Source of the DNA: Harmonia axyridis
Lineage: Eukaryota; Arthropoda; Insecta; Coleoptera; Coccinellidae
Direction of reading: 5' to 3'
DNA length: 64,000 nt
NCBI RefSeq assembly: GCF_914767665.1
Contig: NC_059506.1
Coordinates: 3,968,001 to 4,032,000, forward strand
Under the pieces are notes generated by a model. That model did no database searches. It was not told where the DNA came from and was given only the letters and a program-made list of their open reading frames with translations. The position numbers and the translations under genes are program-made. Shown here in pieces: positions 1 through 11,415 of the stretch (position 1 is its first letter; every line of letters begins with the position of its first letter).

Positions 1-610
1 GATTCCGCATGCCAAATATGGTTGTGCTCCGGCGAACGGTTCGCGACTTATGAAATTTTCGGATATAAGGGATGACAAATCAACCCCTGTATCCCTATGC
101 GAGTCGCTGATTTTTTCAGTGGTTAATCACATCAGAATAACGATTCCGCATGCCAAATATGGTTGTGCTCCGGCGAACGGTTCCCGACTTATAAAATTTT
201 CGGATATAAGGGATGACAAATCAACCCCTGTATCCCTATGCGAGTCGCTGATTTTTTCAGTGGTTAATCACATCAGAATAACGATTCCGCATGCCAAATA
301 TGGTTGTGCTCCGGCGAAGGGTTCCCGACTTATAAAATTTTTGGATAAAAGGGATGACAAATCAACCCCTGTATCCCTATCCGAGTCGCTGATTTTTTCA
401 GTGGTTAATCACATGAGAATAACGATTCCGCATGCCAAATATGGTTATGCTCCGGCGAACGGTTCCCGACTTATAAAATTTTCGGATGTAAGGGATGACA
501 AATCAACCCCTGTATCCATATGCGAGTCTCTGATTTTTTTCCTGGTTATTCATATCGGTATAACGACTTCACATTCCAAATATGATTATGCTCCGACAAA
601 TAATTTCTGA
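1..610. repeat. 141-bp tandem satellite, about 4.3 copies
   Basis: The phrase GATTCCGCATGCCAAATATG recurs at 1, 142, 283 and 424, with a diverged form at 565, giving a 141-bp period. The first copies differ by a few bases and the last is more diverged, as expected at an array edge. The array runs off the left end of the window. Because 141 is divisible by three and the unit lacks stops in one plus-strand frame, a 186-residue open frame runs through it. I read that frame as a by-product of the repeat, not a gene. Confidence 0.92.
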
Positions 611-763
611 AATAGAGAAATGTAGATAAACATGAATGAACACTTGATTAATTCCCAGAAATAAATTCTATAATTGATTTTTCTGTATACCATTCCATTG
701 TTTCGCTTCAAAATCATCAACTACGAAATCCTCATGTCCTCTATTGCATGTTGTAACGTTATT

Positions 764-1045
764 TCAATATAAATTTCGGCTTTTGTCAGTACGCCACTGG
801 TGACCACGTTCGGATGTTTCCGTCAAACGGTCTGCTGGAAACGGTCTGCTAGGTTCACACCCGTCTGAATATTCCGAATATTCCATTCTAAAAAAATGCA
901 TTTCGAGCAACAAATCAGCGAAGATACGACGTTGCTGTTGATCGAACGGATCAAGTTCTTGTGTTAATTGAACTTTGTGAGCATTAAGACCTAAATCTTC
1001 AATCAAAATACGATGAATTGTCGTTTGTGGAGTGCCTACTTTCAA
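764..1045 (-). pseudogene. DD41D-type Tc1/mariner transposase relic (linker region)
   Basis: The minus-strand frame contains HKVQLTQELDPFDQQQRRIF, typical of the region between the N-terminal helix-turn-helix and the catalytic domain of mariner-like transposases. It is the segment missing from the internally deleted copies at 15.1, 17.8 and 47.4 kb, so it derives from a longer relative. The frame degenerates after about 55 residues and no catalytic motif or terminal repeat is visible. Confidence 0.7.
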
Positions 1046-1485
1046 GATAGATGTAGAATCAACAGAAGTGATTTTAATTTGATCTAGCCAGCAACAACAG
1101 GAAGGAATACCGACAAATTTAATTCAAATAAGAAAACATCAAAGGTGTCGCATTATGCATTATACTCATAAATATCCACATGTTCTGTAATACCCTCATA
1201 GTGCTCTTTACGAGTTATTGACGCTAAAAAAAAAACATAAGCACTCATCAGGCTTGTCGGCGTTCGCTTCTCTAAACGTTGACGAATTTTATTGCCACTT
1301 GAGGCGGCTGTGAATTATTTATCTTTTTAATTCTCCGATCAGAATGTTGATTCCTCAGAATGGGATGCAAAATACACGAAAAACGATTCCTTTTCACCAT
1401 TTGCAACTTATCCTTCTTAAAGAAGTTTTATTATTTCATACCACATTCCATTATATTATAATATTTTTGAATTTTATATCAAATT
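1046..1485. other. No gene recognised
   Basis: AT-rich non-coding sequence with short poly-A and poly-T runs. I see no coding, RNA or promoter signal. Confidence 0.5.
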
Positions 1486-1894
1486 AATTTGTGCAGTAAA
1501 CTGTCTGCGCGAAATTTTAAGTACACGCCTCAGTTGAGTTTTTAGTGGTGTTTGCGAATATTAAAACAGATATTCAAAATTCCGATGTACAGGGTATTTT
1601 TTCGAGGATTCAAACGATTTATAATTTGTTGTTAACCCGGACCTGGATTTTCAAGGCGGCTATTGCATGATACATTTGGGCTGTCAATTAGGAACATATT
1701 TGCCAAATATGAAGAAAATATACCCGGTGGTTCGTTTGATATGGCCTCAGAAAGAAACGGGCAATATTCATAAAACACCCTGTATCTTGGCTACGAAGAC
1801 ACTAAGACCCAATGAATGGGGTATCTCCAGAACTGCCTTGGTGCCACCTATTCACCTGTGAAGTATTTACGTTTCCCAATGAAACCCCTTGTAT
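1486..1894 (+). repeat. Interspersed repeat R1, copy 1
   Basis: About 400 bp beginning AATTTGTGCAGTAAA and ending near CCAATGAAACCCCTTGTA. It matches 20453-20831 in the same orientation with scattered substitutions and small indels. A more degenerate piece of the same tail lies at 22,680-22,810. The CCTGTAT phrases resemble ends of non-autonomous DNA elements, but I could not define terminal repeats or a target duplication. Confidence 0.75.
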
Positions 1895-2331
1895 ATACCT
1901 ATATTTTTTTAATTTCAACGAATTTCAGGAATGATTTTTTTATCAAATTTACAAATCTTGAAGATCTTTGCATCGAGAAAGTCTGCAACATCTATTCGAA
2001 TTGGAAATAATGGTTCATCCGCATCATCCGGTTGTATTCAATCATAACAAAGAAAAAAAAAATATTCGAGCGTTTTATGCAGTCGTTTATTGTTAATTAC
2101 ATTTCACGTTTTCCATTTTTTGAATCCATGAAAAATAATTAGACTTAGAATACATTTTTTCCTAAAATATTTTTATAGAAATATTTGAATACAAATTCAC
2201 CAATATCCTTGATAAAAGTTTCTCACATTCCATTTGGTGGTTTTGCGAAAGCGTTGTTAGAACTTAGAACTCCCTGCTTCGCATGAGCGAGACCCAGAGT
2301 TGCGGTATCTTCAACCCCGTGGACAGACTAA

Positions 2332-2874
2332 GGGGTTGTCCATTAATCACGTGATCTTTTTTTAGCATTTTTTAACCCCCCCACCCCCATTGGTGATACG
2401 TAGTGAGGTTTAAGACCACCCTCCCTCCCCCTTCTCAACATCACGTGTATTTTTAGTACCTACAACGAATCTTAAAATTTTCTGAATATTATCTTAATTT
2501 AAATACAGGTATAAACTATAATCTTTCTTCTGAAATTAAGGACCATAATAAAAATGTCTACACAAGGTTGCAAGTTTTTTTTGATTGCCATAACAATAAT
2601 AATAAACGAAGAGTGTAATCATAGGAAAAACATGTATTGTACTAGTACATGAATATATTTAATGTATATTGTCCTCGGACCACGGATTAGCAAGACATTC
2701 TTCAACGCTAACAACTGGATAAGCCGTGCCGCTTAATATTTGTTTAAAAATCGCGCTTAAAAAAAAAAAACACGAGATATCTTACTACACCCCCCTCCCC
2801 CTTGTGTTATTTTCGTGATTTTTATCAAACTCCTCCCCCCCCTTTCAAGCCTCACGTGATTAATGGACAACCCC
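2332..2874. mobile_element. PIF/Harbinger-like MITE (543 bp)
   Basis: Terminal inverted repeats GGGGTTGTCCATTAATCACG (start) and its complement (end) match at 23 of 24 positions. The element is flanked on both sides by TAA (2329-2331 and 2875-2877), the 3-bp duplication expected of PIF/Harbinger. Pyrimidine-rich blocks lie inside each end. No transposase is encoded, so it is non-autonomous. Superfamily assignment rests on the TAA duplication and the G-rich terminus. Confidence 0.75.
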
Positions 2875-3031
2875 TAATCTAACCGACCAGAATAATCAGT
2901 TACAGAATTCATACCTGTCAGCATATTTGTAGCGGATTCATCTGTTCTCTTATCAGCACGTGTATCTCAATTCTTTTTTCTTGAGAGATTATTTATGATC
3001 ATAACATGCTTATCAATTGATTTCGCTTCGG

Positions 3032-3300
3032 GAGTGGAAATTTTTGAATATCGGTTGTGAGTTATTCTCGATTAGTGAAGAATTTTTAGCTTTCAACTCA
3101 GATAAAATGTTTAAAATTAGTTCTTGGTGGGTTGATTCACTACTTAGGTTATCTGGGATAACCTAAGGAGTGGAAATTTTGGATTTCAGTAGTGAGTTAT
3201 TCTCGACCAGTAGAATTTTTTGCTTCTAACTCAGATATAATTTTTAAAAGTAGTTCTTGGTGGGTTGATTCACCACTATGGTTATCTGGGATACATTGGA
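3032..3300 (+). repeat. Two-copy tandem duplication, 136-bp period
   Basis: A unit starting GAGTGGAAATTTT at 3032 repeats at 3168. Both copies contain TAGTTCTTGGTGGGTTGATT. The copies are moderately diverged. The second ends where the TAA tail of the neighbouring LINE begins. Confidence 0.8.
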
Positions 3301-3305
3301 AGAGG

Positions 3306-5070
3306 GTAATAATAATAATAATAATAATAACTACTTTATTTCCCAAATTATCACATCAAAATGACAAAATTACGAAAATGGTCAAATTACAAAAATAACC
3401 CCTATATATAAGCATATTGAAAAATCAAATAAACTAATACAAGAGGCATAACTAAATATCAACAGATTTCAAAAACTTAAAAATAAATTCATAAAAAATG
3501 CAACGAATAACAAAGTTTATCTATTACAAAAATCAAAATATTCTTCCATATTGTAAGGCTCACAATCAAGTATTAACTTATATACTAGTTTTTTAAATTC
3601 TTTATGTACACTTATTAGGTGCAAAGCTCTAGGTAAAGCATTGAACAACTTCAATGCAGCATACTCTGGATGTTTTTCAGTTAGTGATAGTGAATGTTTA
3701 GGGTAAAAATATGGTTCTAATCGTCTAGAGTTATTTGTATTCTTGTAGGAACTATAAAGATGTTGGTTTTTATGAAAAAATAAAAGTAATCTAAATATAT
3801 ACAGAGCATAAATAGTCAGTATATTATTTTTCTTGAATATGCCTCTACAAGATTCCCTATATGCTAATCCAAATATATTCCTCAATATTCTTTTTTGCAC
3901 AACGAAGATTGATCTCAGGTTAGTGCTTCCCCAGCAAATAATACCGTACGACATTATTGATTGTGCATTTGCATAATATATAATTTTGAGGATATTTTCA
4001 CCTACTTGTTTTTTTACAACTTTTAAACTGTAATCCACCGAGCAGAGTCTCTTCAGGACATATTCTGTGTGTTCCTCCCATTTAAGCTGTGCATCCAACA
4101 ATACACCCAAGAATTTGCTACAACTGCTAAATTTTACTTCAACATCATTATAATATAAGGCTTGTGTGCTGAAATCCCGAGATCTAGGAGAAAACATGAT
4201 GCATTCGGTCTTCTTGACGTTCAATGCTAGTTTATTGTGTGCAAACCATTGACTCACACAATTCAGAATCTCTTTGGTTGATTCGATTGACAAAGGTATA
4301 TTGGTATTCTTTATCAAAATATTTGTATCATCCGCATACATAACGAGATGAGTTCGTGTAAAATCAAATAATCCAGCGAAATCATTTATGTAAACAACGA
4401 ACAGAAGGGGTCCAAGAGTACTGCCCTGAGGCACCCCCATCAGCAACTGTCTCTCACCAGATACATATGTAGTGCCATCAATATTCAAAGCTGTTCTCTG
4501 CCTCCTACCACTCAGATAACTCCTTATCAGTTCAAGTTGATTATTCCTTATACCGCATTGTTCCATTTCACCTAGCAAAGTGGTGTGATCTACACAGTCA
4601 AAGGCTTTAGATAGATCGAGAAATAGACCCATCGGCACCTCCCCTGACTCCAAAGACCAGATTATTGCTCTTGTCAGATCATATAGAGCTGTTTCAGTAC
4701 CCTTGTTCCTGATGAAACCATGTTGACAATCATTCAGAATCTTGAACTTTCCGAAAAAATTCAACAATCGATTTGAAAGAATTTTCTCAAAAATTTTCGC
4801 AAAAGACGACAAAGAACTGATTGGTCTGTAATTTTCTAAACTATCATAATCGCCGCTCTTATACAGGGGTGATATCACTGCTATCTTGAGAGAATCAGGA
4901 AAAATACCATTTTTAAAAGCACAATTCATTATATGACAGATGTGTGGGGCAATTATAGGTAAGGATTTTTTTATTACACTAAGGGAAATATCATCATAGC
5001 CTCTCGCATTAATATTCTTTAACGTAAATCGTCCGAGGTTGATATTTCTTCATCACAAGCATTTGTGGTA
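3306..5070 (-). mobile_element. Non-LTR retrotransposon (LINE), 5'-truncated
   Basis: A minus-strand LINE. The plus-strand run of TAA units at 3308-3330 is its 3' microsatellite tail. The reverse transcriptase frame extends upstream of its first methionine to about 5030, where the frame includes NINARGYDDISLSVIKK, the usual start of the RT domain. The endonuclease and ORF1 are absent, typical of 5' truncation. It abuts the oppositely oriented LINE fragment beginning near 5,090. Confidence 0.9.
3517..4929 (-). CDS. LINE reverse transcriptase (partial, open frame)
   Basis: This frame encodes 470 residues of a non-LTR reverse transcriptase, which copies element RNA into DNA at the insertion site. 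Motifs run in the expected order: YRPISSLSSFAKIFEKIL, QHGFIRNKGTETALYDL, FLDLSKAFDCVDHTTLL (first catalytic Asp), GVPQGSTLGPLLFVVYIND and the catalytic MYADDTNIL near residue 210. The C-terminal thumb and tail region is also present, with ISVHKEFKKLVYKLIL close to the end. The methionine at 4929 is internal, because the open frame continues upstream to about 5030. There is no endonuclease, so it is not autonomous, but the RT part carries no stop or frameshift and is probably a fairly recent copy. Conserved motifs fit the CR1/Jockey group; the exact clade is not assigned. Confidence 0.88.
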   Translation of the reverse strand: MNCAFKNGIFPDSLKIAVISPLYKSGDYDSLENYRPISSLSSFAKIFEKILSNRLLNFFGKFKILNDCQHGFIRNKGTETALYDLTRAIIWSLESGEVPMGLFLDLSKAFDCVDHTTLLGEMEQCGIRNNQLELIRSYLSGRRQRTALNIDGTTYVSGERQLLMGVPQGSTLGPLLFVVYINDFAGLFDFTRTHLVMYADDTNILIKNTNIPLSIESTKEILNCVSQWFAHNKLALNVKKTECIMFSPRSRDFSTQALYYNDVEVKFSSCSKFLGVLLDAQLKWEEHTEYVLKRLCSVDYSLKVVKKQVGENILKIIYYANAQSIMSYGIICWGSTNLRSIFVVQKRILRNIFGLAYRESCRGIFKKNNILTIYALYIFRLLLFFHKNQHLYSSYKNTNNSRRLEPYFYPKHSLSLTEKHPEYAALKLFNALPRALHLISVHKEFKKLVYKLILDCEPYNMEEYFDFCNR

Positions 5071-5091
5071 CATCTAGAATGGTAGAGTTTT

Positions 5092-6034
5092 GTGCAAATA
5101 TACACTTCACACTTTTTTAACAGTATGACGACGACTTCTCACGGCTTTAGCAAGTCTTTCTATTTCTTTGATGTCACAGAGAGAGATGTTAGTGATGCCG
5201 TTAAGATGCTGAAAACCTCTTACTCTTCAGGTCACGATGGAGTTCCAATTTCTATAATAAAAAAATTTATTCATATAATAGGAGGCCCTTTTGCTGTAAT
5301 TATTAATTGCGCTTTCCGAGAGGGTTGTTTTCCTGACAAGCTGAAGATTGCTCTGGTCAAACCACTCTTCAAGAAGGGAAATACCTGTGAGCTCAGTAGC
5401 TATCGACCTATTAGTATTTTATCTAGTTTTTCTGAGGTATTTGAGAAGGTTTTTGCCGTCAGACTCATCAGTTTTTTTCGAGAATTTAATGTTCTTGCTG
5501 ATGGTCAGCATCGTTTCACGGAAGATAGAGGTACCGAGACTGCTATATTTGAGTTGCTAAATTCTGTTCTTTTGGCGCTTGAGAGTGATGAAGTTCCATT
5601 GGCTTCGATGTTCGATTTGACCAAGGCTTTTGATTCCATCGAGCATAGAACCTTATTGACTAGACTGGAGTTATGTGGGATTTGGGATATCTCTTTCAAA
5701 TTTGTTGAGAGCTACCTGAGCAATCGACGTCAGAGGGTTACCCTCACTCTAGATGGTGCAGTCCACTTCTCTGGGGAACGATCTCTTACTAGGGGCGTTC
5801 CTCAGGGAACGCTAATTGTAAGTCGATTCTTTATGCTGATGAAAGCAATTTTTTTATTATATCAGGTGATGTCGAGTCCTGTAGCAGGGCTGGAATGGAT
5901 ACGGTTTTGTATGTTGATAGATGGTGTAATGAAAATGGTCTTATTCTAAATCATAGCAAGACTCAAGGTATTTTCTTTTATGACAGCCAGTCGGTGAAGA
6001 ACTTTCCTCCTTTTTCGTGTCATGGCTATATATG
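5092..6034 (+). pseudogene. LINE reverse transcriptase fragment with internal deletion
   Basis: A plus-strand non-LTR RT with SSGHDGVPISIIKKF, YRPISILSSFSEVFEKVF, MFDLTKAFDSIEHRTLL and GVPQG. After GVPQG the frame breaks. The sequence jumps at about 5815-5822 to a different frame encoding SILYADESNFFIISGDVES, so the block normally between GVPQG and the YADD box is missing. The fragment stops near 6034 without a thumb domain or tail. It is a dead copy of a family related to, but distinct from, its head-to-head neighbour. Confidence 0.85.
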
Positions 6035-6405
6035 ACTCCAAGGAACTGGACTTAAGCTAAGAAGTAAGAAGAATACGCTACTTTCCATAGCAGTTGAAGG
6101 AAAACATTATTGTGTATAGATATCGACGCCGAAGAAAGAGTCAAATAATTTCAAATTGATATGAACTTTTGCCCTTATTAATTTTTCAAATATCGATTTG
6201 TCATTCAGACAAGAAAACATTTGGATGTCCTAAAATTCTCTTACGCTATAGAGAAATGAGATTCAAAACTCATATCTTGACTTCCTTTGCTACTTGGGAG
6301 TGATTAAAAACATGTAGATAATAAAAATAATTTTATTATTTTTTATTTATATATAAACCAATAAACATATATTGTCCTCTATTTCGTTTGCAGTTTTGAT
6401 ACTGG

Positions 6406-9400
6406 TTACAATATTGGAAGTGGAAGTCTTGGTTTCTGGACCTGCAAAAATACATCCATGAATCAAATAATTTGTGTGTACCTATTCTTCAAAAACTGTC
6501 GATTTTCATTGATCATATGCAAATAAAATCAGTTATTCAGAAACAACTTAATCAAATCATTAGATTACAAGATTTCTAAAGGATATCTTTCAAAAAAATG
6601 AGGATATGTAAAAGTAGAAACTTACATGACATTAAGATGAGAGTAAATTTGAACACTAATCAAAAATTTAAGGGAATTATTTTCATTTCATGCAGAAATG
6701 GGAAGTCAGAATAGGTGAATATTCGTAAATTAGGTTTCGTATTTTTTATCTATTTAGTGTTCGTTTTTTCGAAATCCCTAAAAAAAATCGCCAAAAACAA
6801 AAATAACTGTTTTGTCCATTGCACGATTAAGTATTTCTGCATCGAATAATCCAACTTCGGAGACAAAAAGCTTGAAATTCATGAATTTCAATGAATTTCG
6901 TTTTAATTTTTAGCCTATTAGAGGAATTTTGTGGACCAAGAAACTAGAATGATTTCTGATTGAAAATGGAAAATTGGACCAAACTGCTCGTCTTTTTTCC
7001 AATGAATAACACCAAAAAAATGTAAGGGGTGATTCTTTGATGAAAATTATGAAAAAGCTACACTCCTTCGAAGATTCACAAAAAAATTGTTTCTCCTGTC
7101 ATTTTAAAAAAATTCCGAAATGCGTAGTTTCCTTTAAAAATACTATTTACCAAGCTTCGTGTCTTCAGCTCAATATACAGGAATTAAAAAAAATAATATT
7201 TTCTCAATCTTCGAGGGGTGTAACTTTTCCGGGCGGAGGTTTTCAAAACATCTCAATTAATTTTCATCACAGAATCATCTCTTCCAATTTTTTGGTGTTA
7301 GTCAGATACACCTTGTATATTTTTTTTTCCAATTTTTGAGGAAACAGTAGGAAAAGCTGGCTGGTACTTCAATAATTATTTTTCAGTGCAAAACTCACCT
7401 TCACGACCGAGTCGACAACCTTTAATTTTTGAGCATTGTTACCAGCAACTAGGGAAGATGATTTTGGACCTTTAAGATTTGCATCAGAGATGGGACCATC
7501 GGATATCTGTAATTTTCAAACTTCAAAATTCAACTAACCAAAAACAATTGATATGTATGTTTTTTCGATTTCAATATATATTTGAATATTTTTGTTTTGT
7601 ATTTGATTCAGTTTCAGACCTTACATATATTTCAATACTCAAAGGACAAAAAATGATCAGATTCTGGTTTCAATCTTCATCATATATATTTCTTCTGTTT
7701 TACAAATATATAGCTTTGAATATTGACCTAATTTTAGAAATGACATCTGGAGCTTTTGAATGCTTGTCATTCATGTGCGCGGTTCTTGCGTCTTCGAAGA
7801 TCAAATGACAATTTCTGAATATACACAGTATCTTGAAGGAAAAAAATCATCACCATAAAAGTAGATTTAAAGGGGGTTTCATTTCCCTGCGACTTATGGT
7901 CCATTGTGCCCCATCAAAGCTCATCATCAGTCGTTTTAGTCTACAGCTTGCATCCAGTTCTCAAGGTCGTAGAAATAGGGTGATACTGGGAGTAATTACC
8001 CTTCTCAAGATTTTCGTTCAAATCGACACGGCAGTAAAAAATTGTCACCTTATTATTTTCCTTTATCTACCAGTTTTGTCGACGTCCCTCTTGTTTTGCC
8101 ATCTGTGATTATTGTATTCGTCATCGGTATACACTTACCCGTTGTTTTCAGGTTTTTGTATCATTTTCATCACAACAAAGTGAATACTGCAGTAATCACA
8201 GAACTGAACTGAGTTATTCGCATCGAAAAATTGTCTGTGCTGTGTTTTACAAAGTAATATAATGTATTTAATCCAAATTACAATTTATTTGTGAAGAGAT
8301 CAGTTTTGAATTGACTATACTGGGTGTTCCTAAATCAGAGGAAAAACGAAAATGACAGATTCCCCGGATCATTCTTTTAATCCTTTATTGTCTAACACAG
8401 CCATACTCAACGTGCGGCCCTTTGGCTCTTTTTATACGGCCCGAGACACGGCATAGTCCAGTATATCATCTACGAAAATAAAGAAAAATAAGGGGCTAAG
8501 ACGCTGCTCTGAGGTGCTCCGCTAGATGCTGTGAAGGTGTATGATTTGTGACCTCGATTTCCGCATATAATTTTCTATTGGTTCCTGCTTATTTCCACCA
8601 GAACTTTGTTTTGGCAAACCACTGGTAGTTTAGAAAAATGTAAAAAGAAACTGTGGTCCAGTACTACACTTTCTGGTTTCTTGTCGGTTCTCGTCAAATC
8701 ATTTTTCAGTAATCCTCAGGAAAATTCAAATTATTATAAGATCCAGTGAGCTGTGATGAATAAATAATTAATTATAAGTTTTGGTAATTATTTATTGATC
8801 TGTAGAGAAGACCAATAAAGATTCGATAAACTATTTTATTCATCACCAAAAAGTAGGACTACAAGAAACACCCTGTATCTAGAAAACAAAGAATTTTTTT
8901 AAATTATTCATGGAATTTTTCATTTTTCTTCATTCCTCCAATTTAGGAACAATCGCATAGTATGAACAGTCGAATCAAAAAATGCTATTATTTCGAATAA
9001 TTTTTGTTTCAAACTTCGTTAGCAAACCTTTCTTTCTCATATTACAGATATGAGTAAACGTTGTCTTGAAGAAAAAGTTTTTCGAGATGGCAGCACATCT
9101 CTCGGAAGATCGAAAACGCTTGGGATATGAACGACACCGTGCTCCGCTATCAAGGTAAAAAGTGTATTGACAGGGATCACTATGTTCATAACTGATGATT
9201 CTATCAGTGAAGATGAGACGCACATTTCTAATTGACTGAGAACGCCGCGCCGAAATGTGTCAAAATGAAAGAAATCAATTATTATGTTTTCTTAATTAGC
9301 TGCAAAAAATGTACTTTACCACATCAGGAACGTCATCAACATCAGGAAGGTTCTCAATGGGTGATAGTTGTGAAGAAACAGTATTCTGTAATTGTAAAAA

Positions 9401-9793
9401 ATTCAATAATTAGAAATGAAATGAAAACTTGATTCAAAAAATTTTATTGAAATTTGAAACATATATATTTTTTTTTAATTTTCAATGTGCTATGAAGGTA
9501 TGAGTTCAAAAATGTGTGGATGAATTTTTCAAAACGAAAAACCTCGATCTGAGGCTATGAAGTTCGCAAGAAAATTTTTCAAAATGTTTTCAGAGATTCG
9601 CAAAAAAAATAGTTAGGATGTGCAGTTGATAACCTAGATCATATTTTGCCATGTTTAAAGGAATTTTCAATAGAAGAATTTTTAACTGCTTTGTGAACAA
9701 AATATATTTCACACAAGAGAAAGTAACATCTGACAACAATCTTACCACTGTAACTAAAACAAGAACGACGATGAACAACAATGTTAGCTTCAT
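6406..9793 (-). CDS. Small secreted peptide, gene A (3 exons)
   Basis: Exons on the minus strand are 9793-9746, 7506-7399 and 6441-6406. Both introns are phase 0 with GT-AG ends. The predicted product has 63 residues. Exon 1 is a pure signal segment, MKLTLLFIVVLVLVTV. Exon 2 (36 codons) contains SSSLVAGNNAQKLKVVDSVVK-type sequence, ending in the family motif KLKVVDSVVK. Exon 3 reads VQKPRLPLPIL and stops. There is no cysteine, and the mature part is lysine-rich. Relative to gene B, exon 2 carries nine extra in-frame codons near its start. A TATA box, initiator and 15-nt leader precede the ATG, and TTTATT (complement of AATAAA) lies about 60 bp past the stop. Seen: frame, splice sites, motifs, paralogues. 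Inferred: secretion and a host effector or antimicrobial-like role. No known family is recognised. Confidence 0.8.
8330..8890. repeat. Repeat debris with RT scrap in gene A intron 1
   Basis: Sequence bounded by ACTGGGTGTTC and ACACCCTGTAT, related in inverted orientation to 40,100-40,790. Within it, minus strand 8440-8545 reads as a decayed LINE RT segment (GAPQSSVLAPYFS followed, after a frame shift, by VDDILDYA), the remains of the GVPQGSVLSPLLF and catalytic boxes. Confidence 0.55.
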
Positions 9794-9805
9794 GTTGATG
9801 GTACT

Positions 9806-9912
9806 ACTGATCTCGATTGAAATATTTTTCTTTAAATACCAAAGTCTTGCCATAAGAAGTCAATATAAATCTGACATGAAAAATTAATTTGATAGTGAAA
9901 ACGTGATTGCAA
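9806..9912 (-). promoter_or_regulatory. Gene A promoter
   Basis: Read on the minus strand: CAATCACGTTTTCACTATC (9909-9891), then TATTTAAA (9838-9831), then TCAGT (9810-9806). The first T of the TATA box lies 30 bp before the initiator A, which lies 15 bp before the ATG. The same layout recurs at the other family members. Confidence 0.78.
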
Positions 9913-10000
9913 TAATGAATGAATTCGTTTATACTGTATATTATTCAGTGTGAATTGAATTTTTTTTATGGCTTTTTTGGCGAAATCTAGTAATTCAAAT

Positions 10001-10755
10001 TCTGAAGGTGATCGGGCAATAAAAATATTGTCGAAAACTTGAACATACAAAAATCTTTAATCTTTAAAATTATAATACCTTTCGAAATCTCAAACTAACT
10101 ATGATATTTGTCAAGTCTTTGAATTCCAATTCTGCAATTATGCTGAGTTCTAAACTCAGCAGAAGAGTCTAAAACCTGAAATCAATTGATATATTCCATT
10201 ATTTTTTCATAAGAATAGTTGAGCACGTTTATTGTTCATTTAATTTCACGTTTCCTTAATGATCTACAATTCGATTTGAAATTTGAATTAATAAAAAATA
10301 ATAACACTTTTGATATACATTTTTTCTTTACTAAAATATTATTCATAAAAATTGTGTGAAGTTTTCCACATTAAATATCTGAATAGAAAAACCCAAACCT
10401 GCAAGAGTGCCGACTTAATATTAATATTAATTTTAAGCATTCTGTAGAATTACCTTCTGTTAGGGCGACAAATTGGATCTCTGCCTAGGGCGCCAGTTTG
10501 GCTAGCTACGGTCCTGATGAGCGATATGTTTGAATTCAAAAATTTAAGGAAATAAAAGGTTTAAAACTTTTATTCATGTGATTTATCAATAACAAAGAAG
10601 TATTCTTAGAAACAAGCATAAATTCACTAGTCAGTTCATTGTCAATAAGTATTCTAATAATCTGTTACGCTGAAATTGTAGCAAATTGGTACGAAGTTAA
10701 TAAGTTTCACCTTGAATTGTACGCTTTCAGCATGGAAGAGTATGCCGATATTATA
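10001..10755. other. No gene recognised
   Basis: AT-rich intergenic sequence upstream of gene A. I see no coding or structured element here. Confidence 0.5.
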
Positions 10756-11415
10756 CAGGGTGGCCATTTGAAAACGAAACAGACCAGATTACAGACGAAA
10801 TAAAGTTTTTCGATAGAAATGCTCGGACAGGTCGATTTCTGTTTCGAGGGGGACAACTTAAGATTTAGGCTACGGACGCATAGCGCTTCAACCCTTGCTA
10901 CTACAACCCTCACCCCCAAATTTTGAATAGGGAAGATGGGGTGAGTGATACCTCATTTGAAAGGTATTTTTATACTAATTTCAGCACAGTAATTGTTTTT
11001 CATTTTATGCATTAGTTCTCGAAATATTTTCAACTAAGTATTTGAAAATGAAGTGGTGTTTTCATGGCACTTGTAGTAATCGACATTTTGAGCTTCAAAC
11101 CAACCATGACTGTGGCTTCCTTCCTAACTAACTAACGCATGAATATTTCGAGAACTAATGCATAAAATGAAAAAACAATTACTGTGCTGAAATCAGTATA
11201 AAAATACCTTTAAATTGAGGTATCACTCACCCCATCTTCCCTATTCAAAAATTGGGGGTGGGGGTTGTAGCAGCAAGGGTTGAAGCGCTATGCGTCCGTA
11301 ACCTACATCTTAAGTTGTCCCCCTCGAAACAGAAATCGACCTGTCCGAGCATTTCTATCGAAAAACTTTATTTCGTCTGTAATCTCGTCTGTTTCGTTTT
11401 CAAATGGCCACCCTG
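10756..11415. mobile_element. Foldback element, arms of about 280 bp
   Basis: CAGGGTGGCCATTTGAAAAC at the left end is mirrored at the right end, and the complementarity continues for about 280 bp on each side (left arm about 10756-11035, right arm about 11140-11415) around a short spacer. TA dinucleotides flank both ends. Open frames inside are mirror shadows of each other. It is a non-autonomous DNA element with unusually long inverted repeats. Confidence 0.85.

Larger units (their letters stand above)
6230..10000. repeat. Segmental duplication, copy 1 (contains gene A)
   Basis: This block is collinear with 45,880-49,270. Both begin near AGTGATTAAAAACATGTAGA and both run on through exons 3, 2 and 1 of a minus-strand peptide gene into its promoter. 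Insertions differ: copy 1 carries repeat and RT debris at 8.3-8.9 kb, copy 2 a DD41D element at 47.4-48.2 kb. Confidence 0.88.

Noticed and set aside
50..610. 186-residue open frame at the left edge
   Set aside because: It is a read-through of a 141-bp satellite whose unit length is divisible by three. There is no start context, promoter or domain.
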